From CBDAPE01 sp965198325 (GTDB taxonomy: Bacteria > Pseudomonadota > Alphaproteobacteria > UBA828 > JAPUJA01), in contig CBDAPE010000017.1 of the NCBI GenBank assembly GCA_965198325.1, forward strand, positions 496,001 to 560,000: a DNA stretch of 64,000 bases, in the 5' to 3' direction. The notes beneath the pieces are model-generated. The model worked only from the letters and a program-made list of their open reading frames with translations. It was not told the origin of the DNA and did no database searches. Below are positions 7,519 through 16,352 of the stretch, piece after piece. A program made the translations under genes and the position numbers. The stretch's first letter is position 1. Each line of letters opens with the position of its first letter.

Positions 7519-8688
7519 ATGGATGCGAGCGTTGCGGACGCGAAGGCGCTGGAGGCCGCGCGGCGGCTTCTGGGCGAGGCGCACTGCGAGCGGATCGCAC
7601 GCGCCGAGACCCGCGAGGCGACCTGCCTGCCCAATGTCGCCTATACCAGCGACGAATTTCTCAAGCTCGAAACAAAGCTGCTGTTCGCCCGGAGCTGGAT
7701 GTGTGCGGGCTTCGCCTACCAGATTCCCAACCCGGGCGACGCGATACCCGTGACCGCCGCGGGCCTGCCGATCATCCTGATGCGCGACGGCAACAGGAAG
7801 ATCGGAGCCTTTCACAACGTCTGCCCCCATCGGGGCACGCAGCTCCTGGCCGAGCCCTCCCGGGGAGCTGCGGCGCTGACCTGCCCCGCCCATGGCTGGT
7901 CATACGACTTGTCCGGCCGGGTTGTGGGCAAGCCCCATTTCGAGGGACCTCACCAGCATTCGAAGGAGCGCGACGTCTGCCTCTTCCCGGTGCGCTCCGC
8001 CCAGTGGTTCGACGTCGTCTTCGTCAATATCGACGGTCGGGCGCCCGAGCTCGCAGACTATATGGCGCCGTTCACCGCGCAGCTCAAGGGCTACGATTTC
8101 TCGACCCTGCGTCACGGCGGTACGATCAGCTACGACCTTGCGTCCAACTGGAAGCTGGTCCATGAAAACTTCATCGAGCCCTACCACGCCGCCCAAGTTC
8201 ACCCCAGGCTCGAGGCCTGGACACCGGCAACCGACCATCGCTTTTCCCACGACGGGGTCTGCTTCATCAACGGCGTCTCGTTCGACGCCGGCGAGGATGG
8301 TCGGGGCTCGGGGGCACTACCCCCGATGCCGAACCTGACGGACGAGCTATCCCACTGCGGCACCTATCTGCACCTGTTTCCCAGTATCGATCTGAATATC
8401 TGGCCCGATCACGTCGCTGTGTTTCAGCTCACGCCGCTGGCACCCGACCGGACCATCGAGCGGATCGAGGTGTATTTCTCGGGCGACGCCGCGGACTCGC
8501 CGGACTATGCAGCGGCGCGCGCGGAGACCTTTGCGATGTGGCGGGAGCTGAACGATTAGGACGTCGACATCGTCGAGCGTCAGCAACTGGGCCGGGCCGC
8601 GCCGGCTTACGACGGCGGCCGCCTGTCGCCCTACTGGGACACGGTGACCCACCATTTCGCCCAGCTCGTTGTCGCAGGCATGACCTAG
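7519..8688 (+). pseudogene. Rieske non-haem iron oxygenase, premature TAG near the C-terminus
   Basis: Aromatic-ring-hydroxylating / quaternary-amine type Rieske oxygenase alpha subunit. The Rieske [2Fe-2S] ligands are C102/H104 (CPHRG) and C122/H125 (CPAHGW). The mononuclear iron site is in NWKLVHENFIEPYHAAQVH, with H223 and H228. The frame is interrupted by TAG at 8557-8559 after 346 residues and then stays open for another 42 codons (DVDIVERQQLG to AGMT) to a second TAG at 8686-8688. The downstream part looks like the normal family C-terminus, so a single GAG-to-TAG change is likely. A 346-residue product may still fold. Single-component Rieske oxygenases of this type often demethylate carnitine- or betaine-like amines; the substrate here is unknown. 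Confidence 0.75.
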
Positions 8689-8740
8689 CGGCGGCCGCCT
8701 CAGACATCTGACGCTGCTTCATTCCGACAAGAGGGCTGGT

Positions 8741-9754
8741 GTGACAACAGATTACGAACTCTTCGATCTGGGCGAGGTGACGCTTCAATCGGGCGTCGCG
8801 ATGCCCGACGTCAAGCTCGCCTACAAGACCTACGGCACGCCGAACGCAGCGAAGGACAACGTCATCGTCTATCCGACCCGCTTTGCCGGCAGTCATATTG
8901 AAAACGAGATTATGTTCGGGCCGGGCCGGGCGCTCGATCCCGAGACCTACTTCATTATTGTGCTGAACATGTTCGGCAACGGCTTTTCGTCGTCGCCCTC
9001 GAATACGCCGGCGCCGTTCGACCGGATGCGGTTTCCGGGCTTTACGCTGCAGGATAACGTGCTGTGCCAGGAGCGGCTGTTGCGCGAACGGTTCGGCATC
9101 GAGGAGATCGCGCTCGCGATCGGCTGGTCGATGGCGGCGCAGAACGTCTATCAGTGGGCGGCGACGTTTCCCGACCGGGTCCGGCGTCTGATCCCGCTTT
9201 GCGGCTCGGCGCGCACGTCGCCCCACAACTTCGTCTTTCTCGAGGGCGCGAAGCGGTCGCTCACCGCGGATTGCGCCTGGGCGGAGGGCGAGTACGCCGA
9301 GCCGCCGCACACCGGCTTGACGGCGATGTCCCAGGTCTATGCGGGCTGGGCGTTCTCCCAAGCCTTCTATCGCGACGCGCTCTATGAAAATCTCGGCTAT
9401 AGCTCGCGCGACGACTTCCTCAAGCGCTACTGGGAGGACAGCTTCCTCAAGCGCGACGCCAATAACATGATCGCCCATATCTGGACCTGGCAGCATGGCG
9501 ACATCAGCGCGAACGAGGCCTATGGCGGTGATTTCGACAAGGCGCTGGGCGCGATAACGGCGAAGAGCTTCGTGATGCCCTGCGATCACGATCTCTATTT
9601 TCGGGTCGCGGACAGCGAATACGAGGTCGCCCATATGCCGAACGCCGAGCTCCGGGTCATCGAATCGCCTTACGGACACATGGCGGCGGGCGACAAGGAC
9701 CCGGCAGATTCCGCCTTCATCGACGAGCAGATCCGCGAACTGATGGCGAGTTGA
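8741..9754 (+). CDS. alpha/beta hydrolase, homoserine O-acetyltransferase (MetX)-like
   Basis: A 337-residue alpha/beta-hydrolase-fold protein related to MetX-type acyltransferases. The nucleophile elbow is GWSMAAQ with Ser130 (MetX enzymes have a similar G-x-S-M-G-G-x-Q). The acid is probably in MPCDHDLYF and the histidine in SPYGHMAA near the C-terminus. It starts at GTG 8741. Its context between a Rieske oxygenase and a metallophosphoesterase, rather than methionine genes, suggests a hydrolase or acyltransferase in a catabolic route. Its stop overlaps the TTG/ATG region of the next gene. Confidence 0.8.
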   Translation: MTTDYELFDLGEVTLQSGVAMPDVKLAYKTYGTPNAAKDNVIVYPTRFAGSHIENEIMFGPGRALDPETYFIIVLNMFGNGFSSSPSNTPAPFDRMRFPGFTLQDNVLCQERLLRERFGIEEIALAIGWSMAAQNVYQWAATFPDRVRRLIPLCGSARTSPHNFVFLEGAKRSLTADCAWAEGEYAEPPHTGLTAMSQVYAGWAFSQAFYRDALYENLGYSSRDDFLKRYWEDSFLKRDANNMIAHIWTWQHGDISANEAYGGDFDKALGAITAKSFVMPCDHDLYFRVADSEYEVAHMPNAELRVIESPYGHMAAGDKDPADSAFIDEQIRELMAS

Positions 9755-9759
9755 GACGG

Positions 9760-10797
9760 ATGGCAGGGCCCATGGCGCCGCGCGGGCTGACCGCTGCGTT
9801 GCTGTGCATCGCTCTGCTCTTTGGCGCCTCATCGGGCGCGGCGGAGCAAGCGCCGCTGCGCTTCGCCGCGATCGGCGATTTGCCCTATGGCGGCGGTGAT
9901 CAGCTTGCCCGGTTTGCCCGGCTGATCGAGACGATCAATGCCGAGGCGCCGGACTTCTCGGTCCATGTCGGCGATATCAAGAGCGGCCAGAGCCTGTGCT
10001 CCGACGGTGCTTTCTACCGGATTGCCGCCCTGTTCGGGCATTTCGACGGGCCGTTGGTCTATATCCCGGGGGATAATGAATGGACCGACTGTCACCGGGA
10101 GATGGCCGGGCGCTTCGAACCCCTCGAGCGGCTCGCCCGGTTGCGGGAGATCTTCTTCGCTGGAGCGTTCCAGTACGGTGCGCCGGGCGCCGTCCACGCG
10201 GCGCAGAGCGATACGGCCGACTTCGAGAGCAACGTAGAGAATCTGCGCTGGGAGGCTGTGGGCGTGGCCTTTGCCACGCTTCACATCGTCGGCAGCTTCG
10301 ATAACGCCCGGCGCGATCCGGCCGAATTCGCAGCGCGCCGGGCTGCGGCCCTCGCGTGGCTCGACGGCGCGTTCGAGCGCGCCGCGGCCATCGACGCGCG
10401 GGCGCTGGTCCTGTTCTTTCACGCCGATCCCTTCTTCGAGAGATATCCCCCAGGCCACGCGGATTATCGCGGCGTGCTCGATACCTTGGCGGGTCTGGCG
10501 TCCGCCTTCGGCCGCCCCGTTCTGCTGGTCCACGGCGACAGTCATCGATTCATCATCGACACGCCACTGGCCGGCCCGGCGGGTGCGCCGCTCGAAAACG
10601 TCGTGCGCATCGAGGTTTGGGGCCCGGGAGCGATGCGCGCAGTCGTCGTAAGCATTGCGCCGGGCGCGCCCGCGCAGTTCCGCTTCGACGTCCTGGCGAT
10701 CGCCCGCGAGCCCGGTGCCGCCAAGTCGGGCGAGGGGCCGGGCGGGCGGAACCGCTGGAGCGCGGCGCACTTCGGGTTTCCGGCGGTCCTGCCTTGA
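9760..10797 (+). CDS. secreted metallophosphoesterase
   Basis: About 345 residues with a clear N-terminal signal peptide (arginine followed by the hydrophobic stretch LTAALLCIALLFGASSGAAEQ). Calcineurin-like metal-binding motifs follow in order: IGDLPYGGG, HVGDIKSG, IPGDNEWTDC, FFHADPFFE and VHGDSH. It is therefore probably a periplasmic phosphatase, phosphodiesterase or nucleotidase. ATG 9760 is preferred to the TTG at 9751, which overlaps the upstream stop. The substrate cannot be deduced. Confidence 0.75.
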   Translation: MAGPMAPRGLTAALLCIALLFGASSGAAEQAPLRFAAIGDLPYGGGDQLARFARLIETINAEAPDFSVHVGDIKSGQSLCSDGAFYRIAALFGHFDGPLVYIPGDNEWTDCHREMAGRFEPLERLARLREIFFAGAFQYGAPGAVHAAQSDTADFESNVENLRWEAVGVAFATLHIVGSFDNARRDPAEFAARRAAALAWLDGAFERAAAIDARALVLFFHADPFFERYPPGHADYRGVLDTLAGLASAFGRPVLLVHGDSHRFIIDTPLAGPAGAPLENVVRIEVWGPGAMRAVVVSIAPGAPAQFRFDVLAIAREPGAAKSGEGPGGRNRWSAAHFGFPAVLP

Positions 10798-10862
10798 TGT
10801 TAGGTTAGCGCGAAGGACGCCGGACGTGCGTCCGGCAAGGGTGACAGCGGCCAGGAGAGGTC

Positions 10863-11780
10863 ATGCGGATCGTCGTTCACGGGCAGCAGGCCTTCGGCAA
10901 GGCCGTGCTCGATGCCCTGGTCGAACGGGGTGAGGATATCATCGCGGTCTACGTCGCGCCCGACCGGGAGGGCCGGCCGCCGGATCCGCTGAAGGAAGCC
11001 GCAGCCGAGCGCGGCCTGCCGGTCTATCAACCGGCGTCCTACAAAACGCCTGCGGTGTGGGACGAGTTTCGGGGACTCGCCCCCGATCTTTGCGCGATGG
11101 CCTTCGTGACCCTCATCGTGCCCGAGGAGTTTCTCAACATCCCGACCTATGGAAGCATCCAGTATCACCCCTCCCTGCTGCCCCGTCATCGGGGCCCGAG
11201 CTCGATCAACTGGCCGATCATCCAGGGTGAGCCGGAAACGGGTCTGTCGATCTTCTGGCCGGACAGCGGGCTCGATACGGGACCGGTCCTGCTCCAGAAG
11301 ACGGTCGAGATCGGGTCCGACGACACGCTGGGCACGATCTATTTCGACAAGCTGTTTTCGCTCGGCGTCGAAGCCATGGTCGAGGCGCTCGACTTGGTCA
11401 AGGCCGGGACCGCGCCCCGACTCGTGCAGGACGAGACGGCGGCGACCTACGAGAGCTGGTGCTCCGCCGAGGAGGCCCGGATCGACTGGGCGATGCCCGC
11501 AGCCGCAGTGCATAACCTGATCCGGGGCACCGACCCGGCCCCAGGCGCGTGGACGATGTCGGGCGATCAGACGCTTCAGCTGTTCGCTTCCCGCCGGCTC
11601 GGCGAAGAGACCGGCGGTGTGGCGGGAGAGATCGTGCGGCTCGATGACGCCGGCCTGGCCGTCGCCTGCACCGACGGCGCGGTGTGCGTCGGCCGGGTGC
11701 GGCCCAAGGGCGGCAAAAAAGTGAGCGCGGCGGATTACGCCGCCGAGAGTGGGCTGGCCCCGGGCGACCGCCTCGACTGA
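10863..11780 (+). CDS. formyltransferase family protein (Fmt / 10-formyl-THF hydrolase domain-like)
   Basis: A 305-residue protein with the formyltransferase N-terminal domain. It has QYHPSLLPRHRG (binding-site motif of methionyl-tRNA and UDP-sugar formyltransferases and of the hydrolase domain of 10-formyl-THF dehydrogenase) and the catalytic-site DSGLDTGP. The C-terminal Fmt-like domain follows (NLIRGTDPAPGAWT, residues about 215-300). An AGGAGAGG site precedes ATG 10863. Family chemistry is transfer or hydrolysis of the formyl group of 10-formyl-tetrahydrofolate. Its placement in a block with a GFA array and two DUF1116 genes suggests a metabolic one-carbon role rather than initiator-tRNA formylation. 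Confidence 0.8.
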   Translation: MRIVVHGQQAFGKAVLDALVERGEDIIAVYVAPDREGRPPDPLKEAAAERGLPVYQPASYKTPAVWDEFRGLAPDLCAMAFVTLIVPEEFLNIPTYGSIQYHPSLLPRHRGPSSINWPIIQGEPETGLSIFWPDSGLDTGPVLLQKTVEIGSDDTLGTIYFDKLFSLGVEAMVEALDLVKAGTAPRLVQDETAATYESWCSAEEARIDWAMPAAAVHNLIRGTDPAPGAWTMSGDQTLQLFASRRLGEETGGVAGEIVRLDDAGLAVACTDGAVCVGRVRPKGGKKVSAADYAAESGLAPGDRLD

Positions 11781-11825
11781 GCTCCGGTGCCGGAGAGAAA
11801 GACGACTGCAACGGGAGATACGACG

Positions 11826-13073
11826 ATGGTCGATGTGAGCAGGGCAAATGCCGAAACCCTCAAGCGGCTCGACGACGCCGAGCCCGTGCTCGTGGACGTT
11901 CTGCCGACGATCGAGACCTGTGCCGGCATGGACACGGACACGATCCTCGCCTCGGGTCCGCAAATGCCCTTCGCCGACTATTTCGGCGGCCAGCGCGAGG
12001 GCATCATCGGCGGTGCACTGTTCGAGGAGATCGCGGCGGACCGGGACGAGGCGATCGCCAAGCTCGAATCCGGCACGATCAAGATCGATGGCGCCCACGC
12101 GATGGCGGCGCTGGGTTCGCTCGCCGGCATCTACTCCGCCTCGATGCCGGTTTTCGTGGTGCGCAACGAGACCTTTGGAAATCTCGGGCATTGCAACTTC
12201 TATGAGGGCACCAATCCGCGCCGGCTCAATTACGGCGTCTATGACGACGGCGTAAAGGACCGTCTGAAGTTCATCGACAGGACCGTCGCGCCGACGGTTC
12301 AGGAGGCGGTCAAGCGCGCCGGCGGGATTCCGCTCAAACCCATCATGGAACGCGCGCTTCACATGGGCGACGAGCTCCACAGCCGGAACACGGCGGCCTC
12401 GCTTCTGTTCCTGCGCGAGCTCGTGCCTCATTTCATGGAAATCGCGAAAGACAAGCCCGATGCGGTGAAGCACACAATCGAGGCGCTCACCGCGGACCAT
12501 TACTTCTTCCTTCGACTTTCGCTGGCGGCGGCCAAGGCGACGGCCGACGGCGCCCACGGGGTCGAAGGCTCGACGGTGCTCACGGGCATGTGCCTGAACT
12601 GCAAGGAATTCGCGATCCGGGTCTCCGGCGTGGGCGATCTCAACGCCTGGATCCGGGGCGACCAGGCGACGGTCGACGCCAAGCTGTTCGATGGCCACAC
12701 CGAAGACGAGATCACCTGGATGGGCGGCGATTCCGCAATCGCGGAAACCATCGGGCTGGGCGGCTTCGCACAGGCCGCGGCGTTCCCGCTGCAGCGCTAT
12801 CAGGGCGCGCCCCAGGTCATGATCGAGCGCAACCTGTCGATGTACAAGATCACCGTGGGAGAGAATTCGCATTACAAGATTCCCTACCTCGAATATCGCG
12901 GCACGCCGACCGGGATCGACTTCCGCAAGGTGCTGGATACCGGTATCCAGCCGGCCATCGACATGGGCGTCGGTGGCAAGGACGGCGGGCAGATCGGCGC
13001 CGGCGTAGTCAAGCCGCCGATGAACTGCTTTATCAATGCGAAAGCGGCTTACGACACGACCTATGGCGGTTGA
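11826..13073 (+). CDS. DUF1116 family protein (YlbE/AllG-like), paralogue 2
   Basis: A 415-residue DUF1116 protein clearly related to the copy at 6175 along its whole length (shared blocks NFYEGTNPRRLNYGVYDDGV, HMGDELHSR, NTAASLLF, GGFAQAAAFPLQ, GTPTGIDF, GGQIGAGVV). A GGGAGATACGACG ribosome site precedes ATG 11826, and an in-frame ATG at 11787 is less likely. Both paralogues look intact, and their divergence suggests an old duplication with separate roles. YlbE/AllG is tied to oxamate/carbamoyl metabolism in E. coli; transfer of that function is a guess. Confidence 0.8.
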   Translation: MVDVSRANAETLKRLDDAEPVLVDVLPTIETCAGMDTDTILASGPQMPFADYFGGQREGIIGGALFEEIAADRDEAIAKLESGTIKIDGAHAMAALGSLAGIYSASMPVFVVRNETFGNLGHCNFYEGTNPRRLNYGVYDDGVKDRLKFIDRTVAPTVQEAVKRAGGIPLKPIMERALHMGDELHSRNTAASLLFLRELVPHFMEIAKDKPDAVKHTIEALTADHYFFLRLSLAAAKATADGAHGVEGSTVLTGMCLNCKEFAIRVSGVGDLNAWIRGDQATVDAKLFDGHTEDEITWMGGDSAIAETIGLGGFAQAAAFPLQRYQGAPQVMIERNLSMYKITVGENSHYKIPYLEYRGTPTGIDFRKVLDTGIQPAIDMGVGGKDGGQIGAGVVKPPMNCFINAKAAYDTTYGG

Positions 13074-13290
13074 TGCCGCGCCTCGTGCCGGCGGCGGGCA
13101 GGAGCGCGAAGGATCGAAAAACTTTTCCTTCGCCACGACGGGAAAACGGGTAAACTCGCCGACCGTTCAACGACTTGCCCTATAGCTCTCGAAACCGGCC
13201 GGGTTGATCCGGCTGGCCGATGCAGCGGATTTCAATGAGCCCGTGACCCGACGAGACGAGCTTAAAAAACGCCTTCAACGCCAGGGCCAG

Positions 13291-14769
13291 ATGTCCGAGG
13301 ACCTGATTCACGCGCCGGAAATCGACCGACCGGGCTTCGAATGGTTCAACGTCGCCGAACCGCTCTCGCTCGAGCGTGTTCGGGGCAAGCTGGTGATTCT
13401 GGATTTCTGGACCTACTGCTGCATCAACTGCATGCAGGTGCTGCCGTCGCTCCGTCGGGTGGAAGAGGTGTTTCCCGACGAAGTCGTGGTCATCGGGGTG
13501 CACTCGCCGAAGTTCGCCGCCGAGCGCGACGCCGCCAATTTACGCGAGGCGATCAGCCGCTACGGCATCGTCCATCCCGTGGTCAACGACCCGGACATGG
13601 TGCTGTGGCGGGAGTATGGCGTGCGGGCGTGGCCGACATTGATGTTCGTCTCGCCCACGGGCGCCGTGATCGGCCAGGCACTTGGCGAACCCGATGCGGA
13701 ACTGCTGATGCGCGCCGTCACGAGCCTGGTCGAGGAAGCGGGGGCGAAGGGCGTATTGCGGCCGAGCGCGCTCGAACTCATCGGCACGGCCCTGCCCGAG
13801 CGTCGCCTGTCCTATCCAGGCAAGCTCAAAACCCTGCCGGGCGGCAACGGCCACCGGCTGTGGGCCATCGCGGACGGCGGCCACCACCAGATCGCCCTGC
13901 TCGACGACACGGGCGCGGCGGTGATGCGCTACGGCAGCGGCGAGGCGGGCCTGCTCGACGGCCCGCCCGACATGGCCCGGTTCAATTCGCCGGAAGGGCT
14001 GGTCGCCACGGCCGAAGCGATCTATGTCGCCGATACCTTCAATCACGCAATCCGGTGCATCGACCGGGCGAGCGGCCAGGTCACGACGCTGGCGGGCAAC
14101 GGTCAGCGGGGACCGGTGCTGGGCGACCCGACGCCGGCCGATCAAGCGGTGCTCGCCTCGGTCTGGGACCTGGAGATTTCCGGCAACCGCCTGTTCTTTG
14201 CCAATGCGGGCACCCATCAGCTGGGTGAACTCGACCTCGACGCCGCGACCGTGCAAGCGCTCGCAGGCACCGGGGGAGAGGACCTGCGCGACGGGCCCGC
14301 GGGCGAGGCGCTGCTCGCCCAGCCGAGCGGGCTGGCGCTCAGCCCCGACGGTTCGGTGCTGGGCTTTGCGGACAGCGAAACCTCGTCGATCCGCCTGCTT
14401 TACCTGAATGACGCGCCCCGGGTCGACACCCTCGTCGGTGCGGGCCTGTTCGACTTCGCCCATACCAACGATACGTTCGCCCTGGCGCGCTTCCAGCATC
14501 CGCTGGGGCTCTCCTGGCTCGATGCGAAATCTCTGCTGGTGGCCGACAGCTACAATTCGGCCCTGCGTCTGATCGATCTCGATCGGGGCGAGGTGCGCGA
14601 CTTCGACAATCACGACTTCGTATGCCAGGACCCGATCTGCCTGCCCCTGGCCGAGCCGGCTGGCGTGACCGCCGACGGGTCGGGCCGGGTTCTCGTCGTG
14701 GACACCAACAATCACCGGGTGGTCGAATTTGCTACCGCGACGCTCACCTACCGCACCTGGGCCCAGTAG
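13291..14769 (+). CDS. thioredoxin-like protein with NHL repeats (NHLRC2-like)
   Basis: About 492 residues. The N-terminal thioredoxin-like domain (residues 5-160) has the NHLRC2-type motif WTYCCINC (C43, C44, C47). After it comes a beta-propeller of NHL-like repeats recognisable by VADTFNHAIRCID, VADSYNSALRLID and VVDTNNHRVVEF. Bacterial relatives are usually cytoplasmic or periplasmic redox proteins of unknown function. The start at 13291 matches the family N-terminus; the frame is open upstream to TTG 13204. It ends the long plus-strand run that began with the GFA array. Confidence 0.8.
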   Translation: MSEDLIHAPEIDRPGFEWFNVAEPLSLERVRGKLVILDFWTYCCINCMQVLPSLRRVEEVFPDEVVVIGVHSPKFAAERDAANLREAISRYGIVHPVVNDPDMVLWREYGVRAWPTLMFVSPTGAVIGQALGEPDAELLMRAVTSLVEEAGAKGVLRPSALELIGTALPERRLSYPGKLKTLPGGNGHRLWAIADGGHHQIALLDDTGAAVMRYGSGEAGLLDGPPDMARFNSPEGLVATAEAIYVADTFNHAIRCIDRASGQVTTLAGNGQRGPVLGDPTPADQAVLASVWDLEISGNRLFFANAGTHQLGELDLDAATVQALAGTGGEDLRDGPAGEALLAQPSGLALSPDGSVLGFADSETSSIRLLYLNDAPRVDTLVGAGLFDFAHTNDTFALARFQHPLGLSWLDAKSLLVADSYNSALRLIDLDRGEVRDFDNHDFVCQDPICLPLAEPAGVTADGSGRVLVVDTNNHRVVEFATATLTYRTWAQ

Positions 14770-14802
14770 ACGGCGGCGCCGCGAGCCAACCGGGCACGGT
14801 GC

Positions 14803-15783
14803 TCACGCGCCCCAGATCTCTTTCAGGAACCCGACCCAGTTTTCGCCAATCACCTTGCGGATGCGCGCCTCGCCCCAGCCCGCCTTGTCCATCGCGGCCG
14901 TGAGGTTCGGGTAGTCGCGAATCCGGCGCATGCCCTCCGGGTTGATGACCTCGCCGAATTCGACGAGCTTGCGGCCATAGCCCTTGTCGTGGTTGAGCCA
15001 GTCGAAGAAGTCGCGTCCGTAATCCTGGGTGAAATCGGTGCCGAAGCCGACGCGGTCATCACCGACCAGATTGATCACATAGTCGATCGCCTCGACATAA
15101 TCGTCGACCGTGGCATCGGTTCCGCGCGCGAGGAAGGCGGGAAACATGGTGACGCCGATGAAGCCGTCATGCGCGGCGATGACGCGAAGCTGCTCGTCGG
15201 TCTTGTTGCGCGGGTGCTCTTTCAAGCCCGCGGGCAGGCAGTGGGTATAGGCCACCGGCTGCTTCGAGTGACGGATCACGTCTTCGCTGGTCACGGGCCC
15301 GACATGGGAGAGGTCGCACAGGATGCCCAGCCGGTTCATCTCGTCGACGACGTCGCGGCCGAAGTCGGAAAGCCCGGAATCGCGACTTTCGTAGCAGCCG
15401 CAGCCGACCAGGTTCTGGGTGTTGTAGGTCATCTGCATGATGCCGACTCCCAGCGCCTTGTAGAGCGCCAGATAGTCGATCCGGTCCTCAATGCCGCTGG
15501 TGTTTTGCCAGCCCAGGATGATGCCTGTCTTGCCCTCCTGCTTGGCCCGGGCAATATCAGCGGTGGTAAAGACCTGGAGCAGCAGGTCTTCGTTCTCTGC
15601 AAACCAGCGGTTCCAGTGGCCGAGGTTGTCCATCGTGCCCTGGATGCCCTCCCACACGCAGCAGGTGCAGTTGGCTGCGGTCAGGCCGCCCGCATGCATG
15701 TCCTCGAACACCGAGCGGCTCCATTTGGAGACGACGAGCCCGTCGAGAATGACGGCATCGTCATGCAGGCTCGCTGCGTTCAT
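14803..15783 (-). CDS. M19 (renal-type) dipeptidase family protein lacking the N-terminal HxD
   Basis: A 326-residue amidohydrolase-fold protein of peptidase family M19. Visible family motifs are QNTSGIEDRIDYL (bridging Glu region), CDLSHVG, THCLPAGL and GFGTDFTQD. In canonical enzymes the N-terminus has D-G-H-N-D, whose His-x-Asp binds zinc; here the equivalent is LDGLVVSKW, so those two ligands are absent. That marks a distinct subfamily or altered metal site. It lies 21 bases downstream of the minus-strand GFA gene and is probably co-transcribed with it. Confidence 0.8.
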   Translation of the reverse strand: MNAASLHDDAVILDGLVVSKWSRSVFEDMHAGGLTAANCTCCVWEGIQGTMDNLGHWNRWFAENEDLLLQVFTTADIARAKQEGKTGIILGWQNTSGIEDRIDYLALYKALGVGIMQMTYNTQNLVGCGCYESRDSGLSDFGRDVVDEMNRLGILCDLSHVGPVTSEDVIRHSKQPVAYTHCLPAGLKEHPRNKTDEQLRVIAAHDGFIGVTMFPAFLARGTDATVDDYVEAIDYVINLVGDDRVGFGTDFTQDYGRDFFDWLNHDKGYGRKLVEFGEVINPEGMRRIRDYPNLTAAMDKAGWGEARIRKVIGENWVGFLKEIWGA

Positions 15784-15804
15784 AATTTGTCTCCTGCGCT
15801 TGGT

Positions 15805-16284
15805 TCAGTCGGCATCGTAAAGATTCCGGCTCCGGTGCCAATCCTCGATCGATTGCTCGGGATAGGTCGGAACGCGCGGATCGGCGGGCCCCTCGGGAAT
15901 CTCGACCCAGGGCGCGGCGTCGTCGAGGAAGATGTGCTCGCGCTCGGGCGGCTTGGGTAAGGGCGTGTCGATGGCCGACGCGAAGGGGTAGACCCAGTCG
16001 GGCCAGCGGTCGTCGGCGGCCCACAGGTAGCTCGCGCAAGCGCCGCAGAAATGGCGCTTGGACTCGCTGATCGAGCCGTCGTCCTGGCGCGCCTGGTAAA
16101 TCCGGATCGCTTCAGCGCCGGAGACCTCGAGGGTCGCGGCATCGCCCATGATGTTGATGACATAACCGCCGCCGCCCGCCGTCTTGCGGCAGATCGCGCA
16201 GTGGCAGTGCATGTAGGGATAGGGCGTGTGCGATTCGACGGAAAACCGCACGGCACCACAGTGGCAGGAGCCTTCGAGTTTCAT
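15805..16284 (-). CDS. GFA domain protein, divergent stand-alone copy
   Basis: A 159-residue GFA/CENP-V family protein with the seven zinc cysteines (GSCHCGAVRF, HCHCAICRK, FCGACASY). It differs from the array members: it has a glycine-rich stretch after the triad (TAGGGGYVINIMG), FCGAC not followed by Gly, and a longer C-terminus ending in YDAD. It is therefore probably not a recent offshoot of the array. It is transcribed toward the M19 dipeptidase gene 21 bases downstream. Confidence 0.88.
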   Translation of the reverse strand: MKLEGSCHCGAVRFSVESHTPYPYMHCHCAICRKTAGGGGYVINIMGDAATLEVSGAEAIRIYQARQDDGSISESKRHFCGACASYLWAADDRWPDWVYPFASAIDTPLPKPPEREHIFLDDAAPWVEIPEGPADPRVPTYPEQSIEDWHRSRNLYDAD

Positions 16285-16352
16285 GGTGTTTCCCCTGGTC
16301 CGGTTGCCGGGATATTCAGATCGCGACTATAGCGCGCCAGCCGGGAGCCCGC

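Noticed and set aside
3173..8559. Reassignment of TAG as a sense codon, suggested by two in-frame TAGs inside recognisable genes
   Set aside because: Several intact genes in the window end naturally at TAG (for example 4719, 9760-region relatives, 37807, 41495), and copy 7 has a second lesion, so mutation or error is simpler.
10800..13136. 778-residue minus-strand ORF opposite the formyltransferase and DUF1116 genes
   Set aside because: Antisense to two well-supported genes; its composition reflects the opposite strand and no motif is present. The same applies to long antisense ORFs at 5590-6912, 8429-9832, 13540-14715 and 41549-43282.
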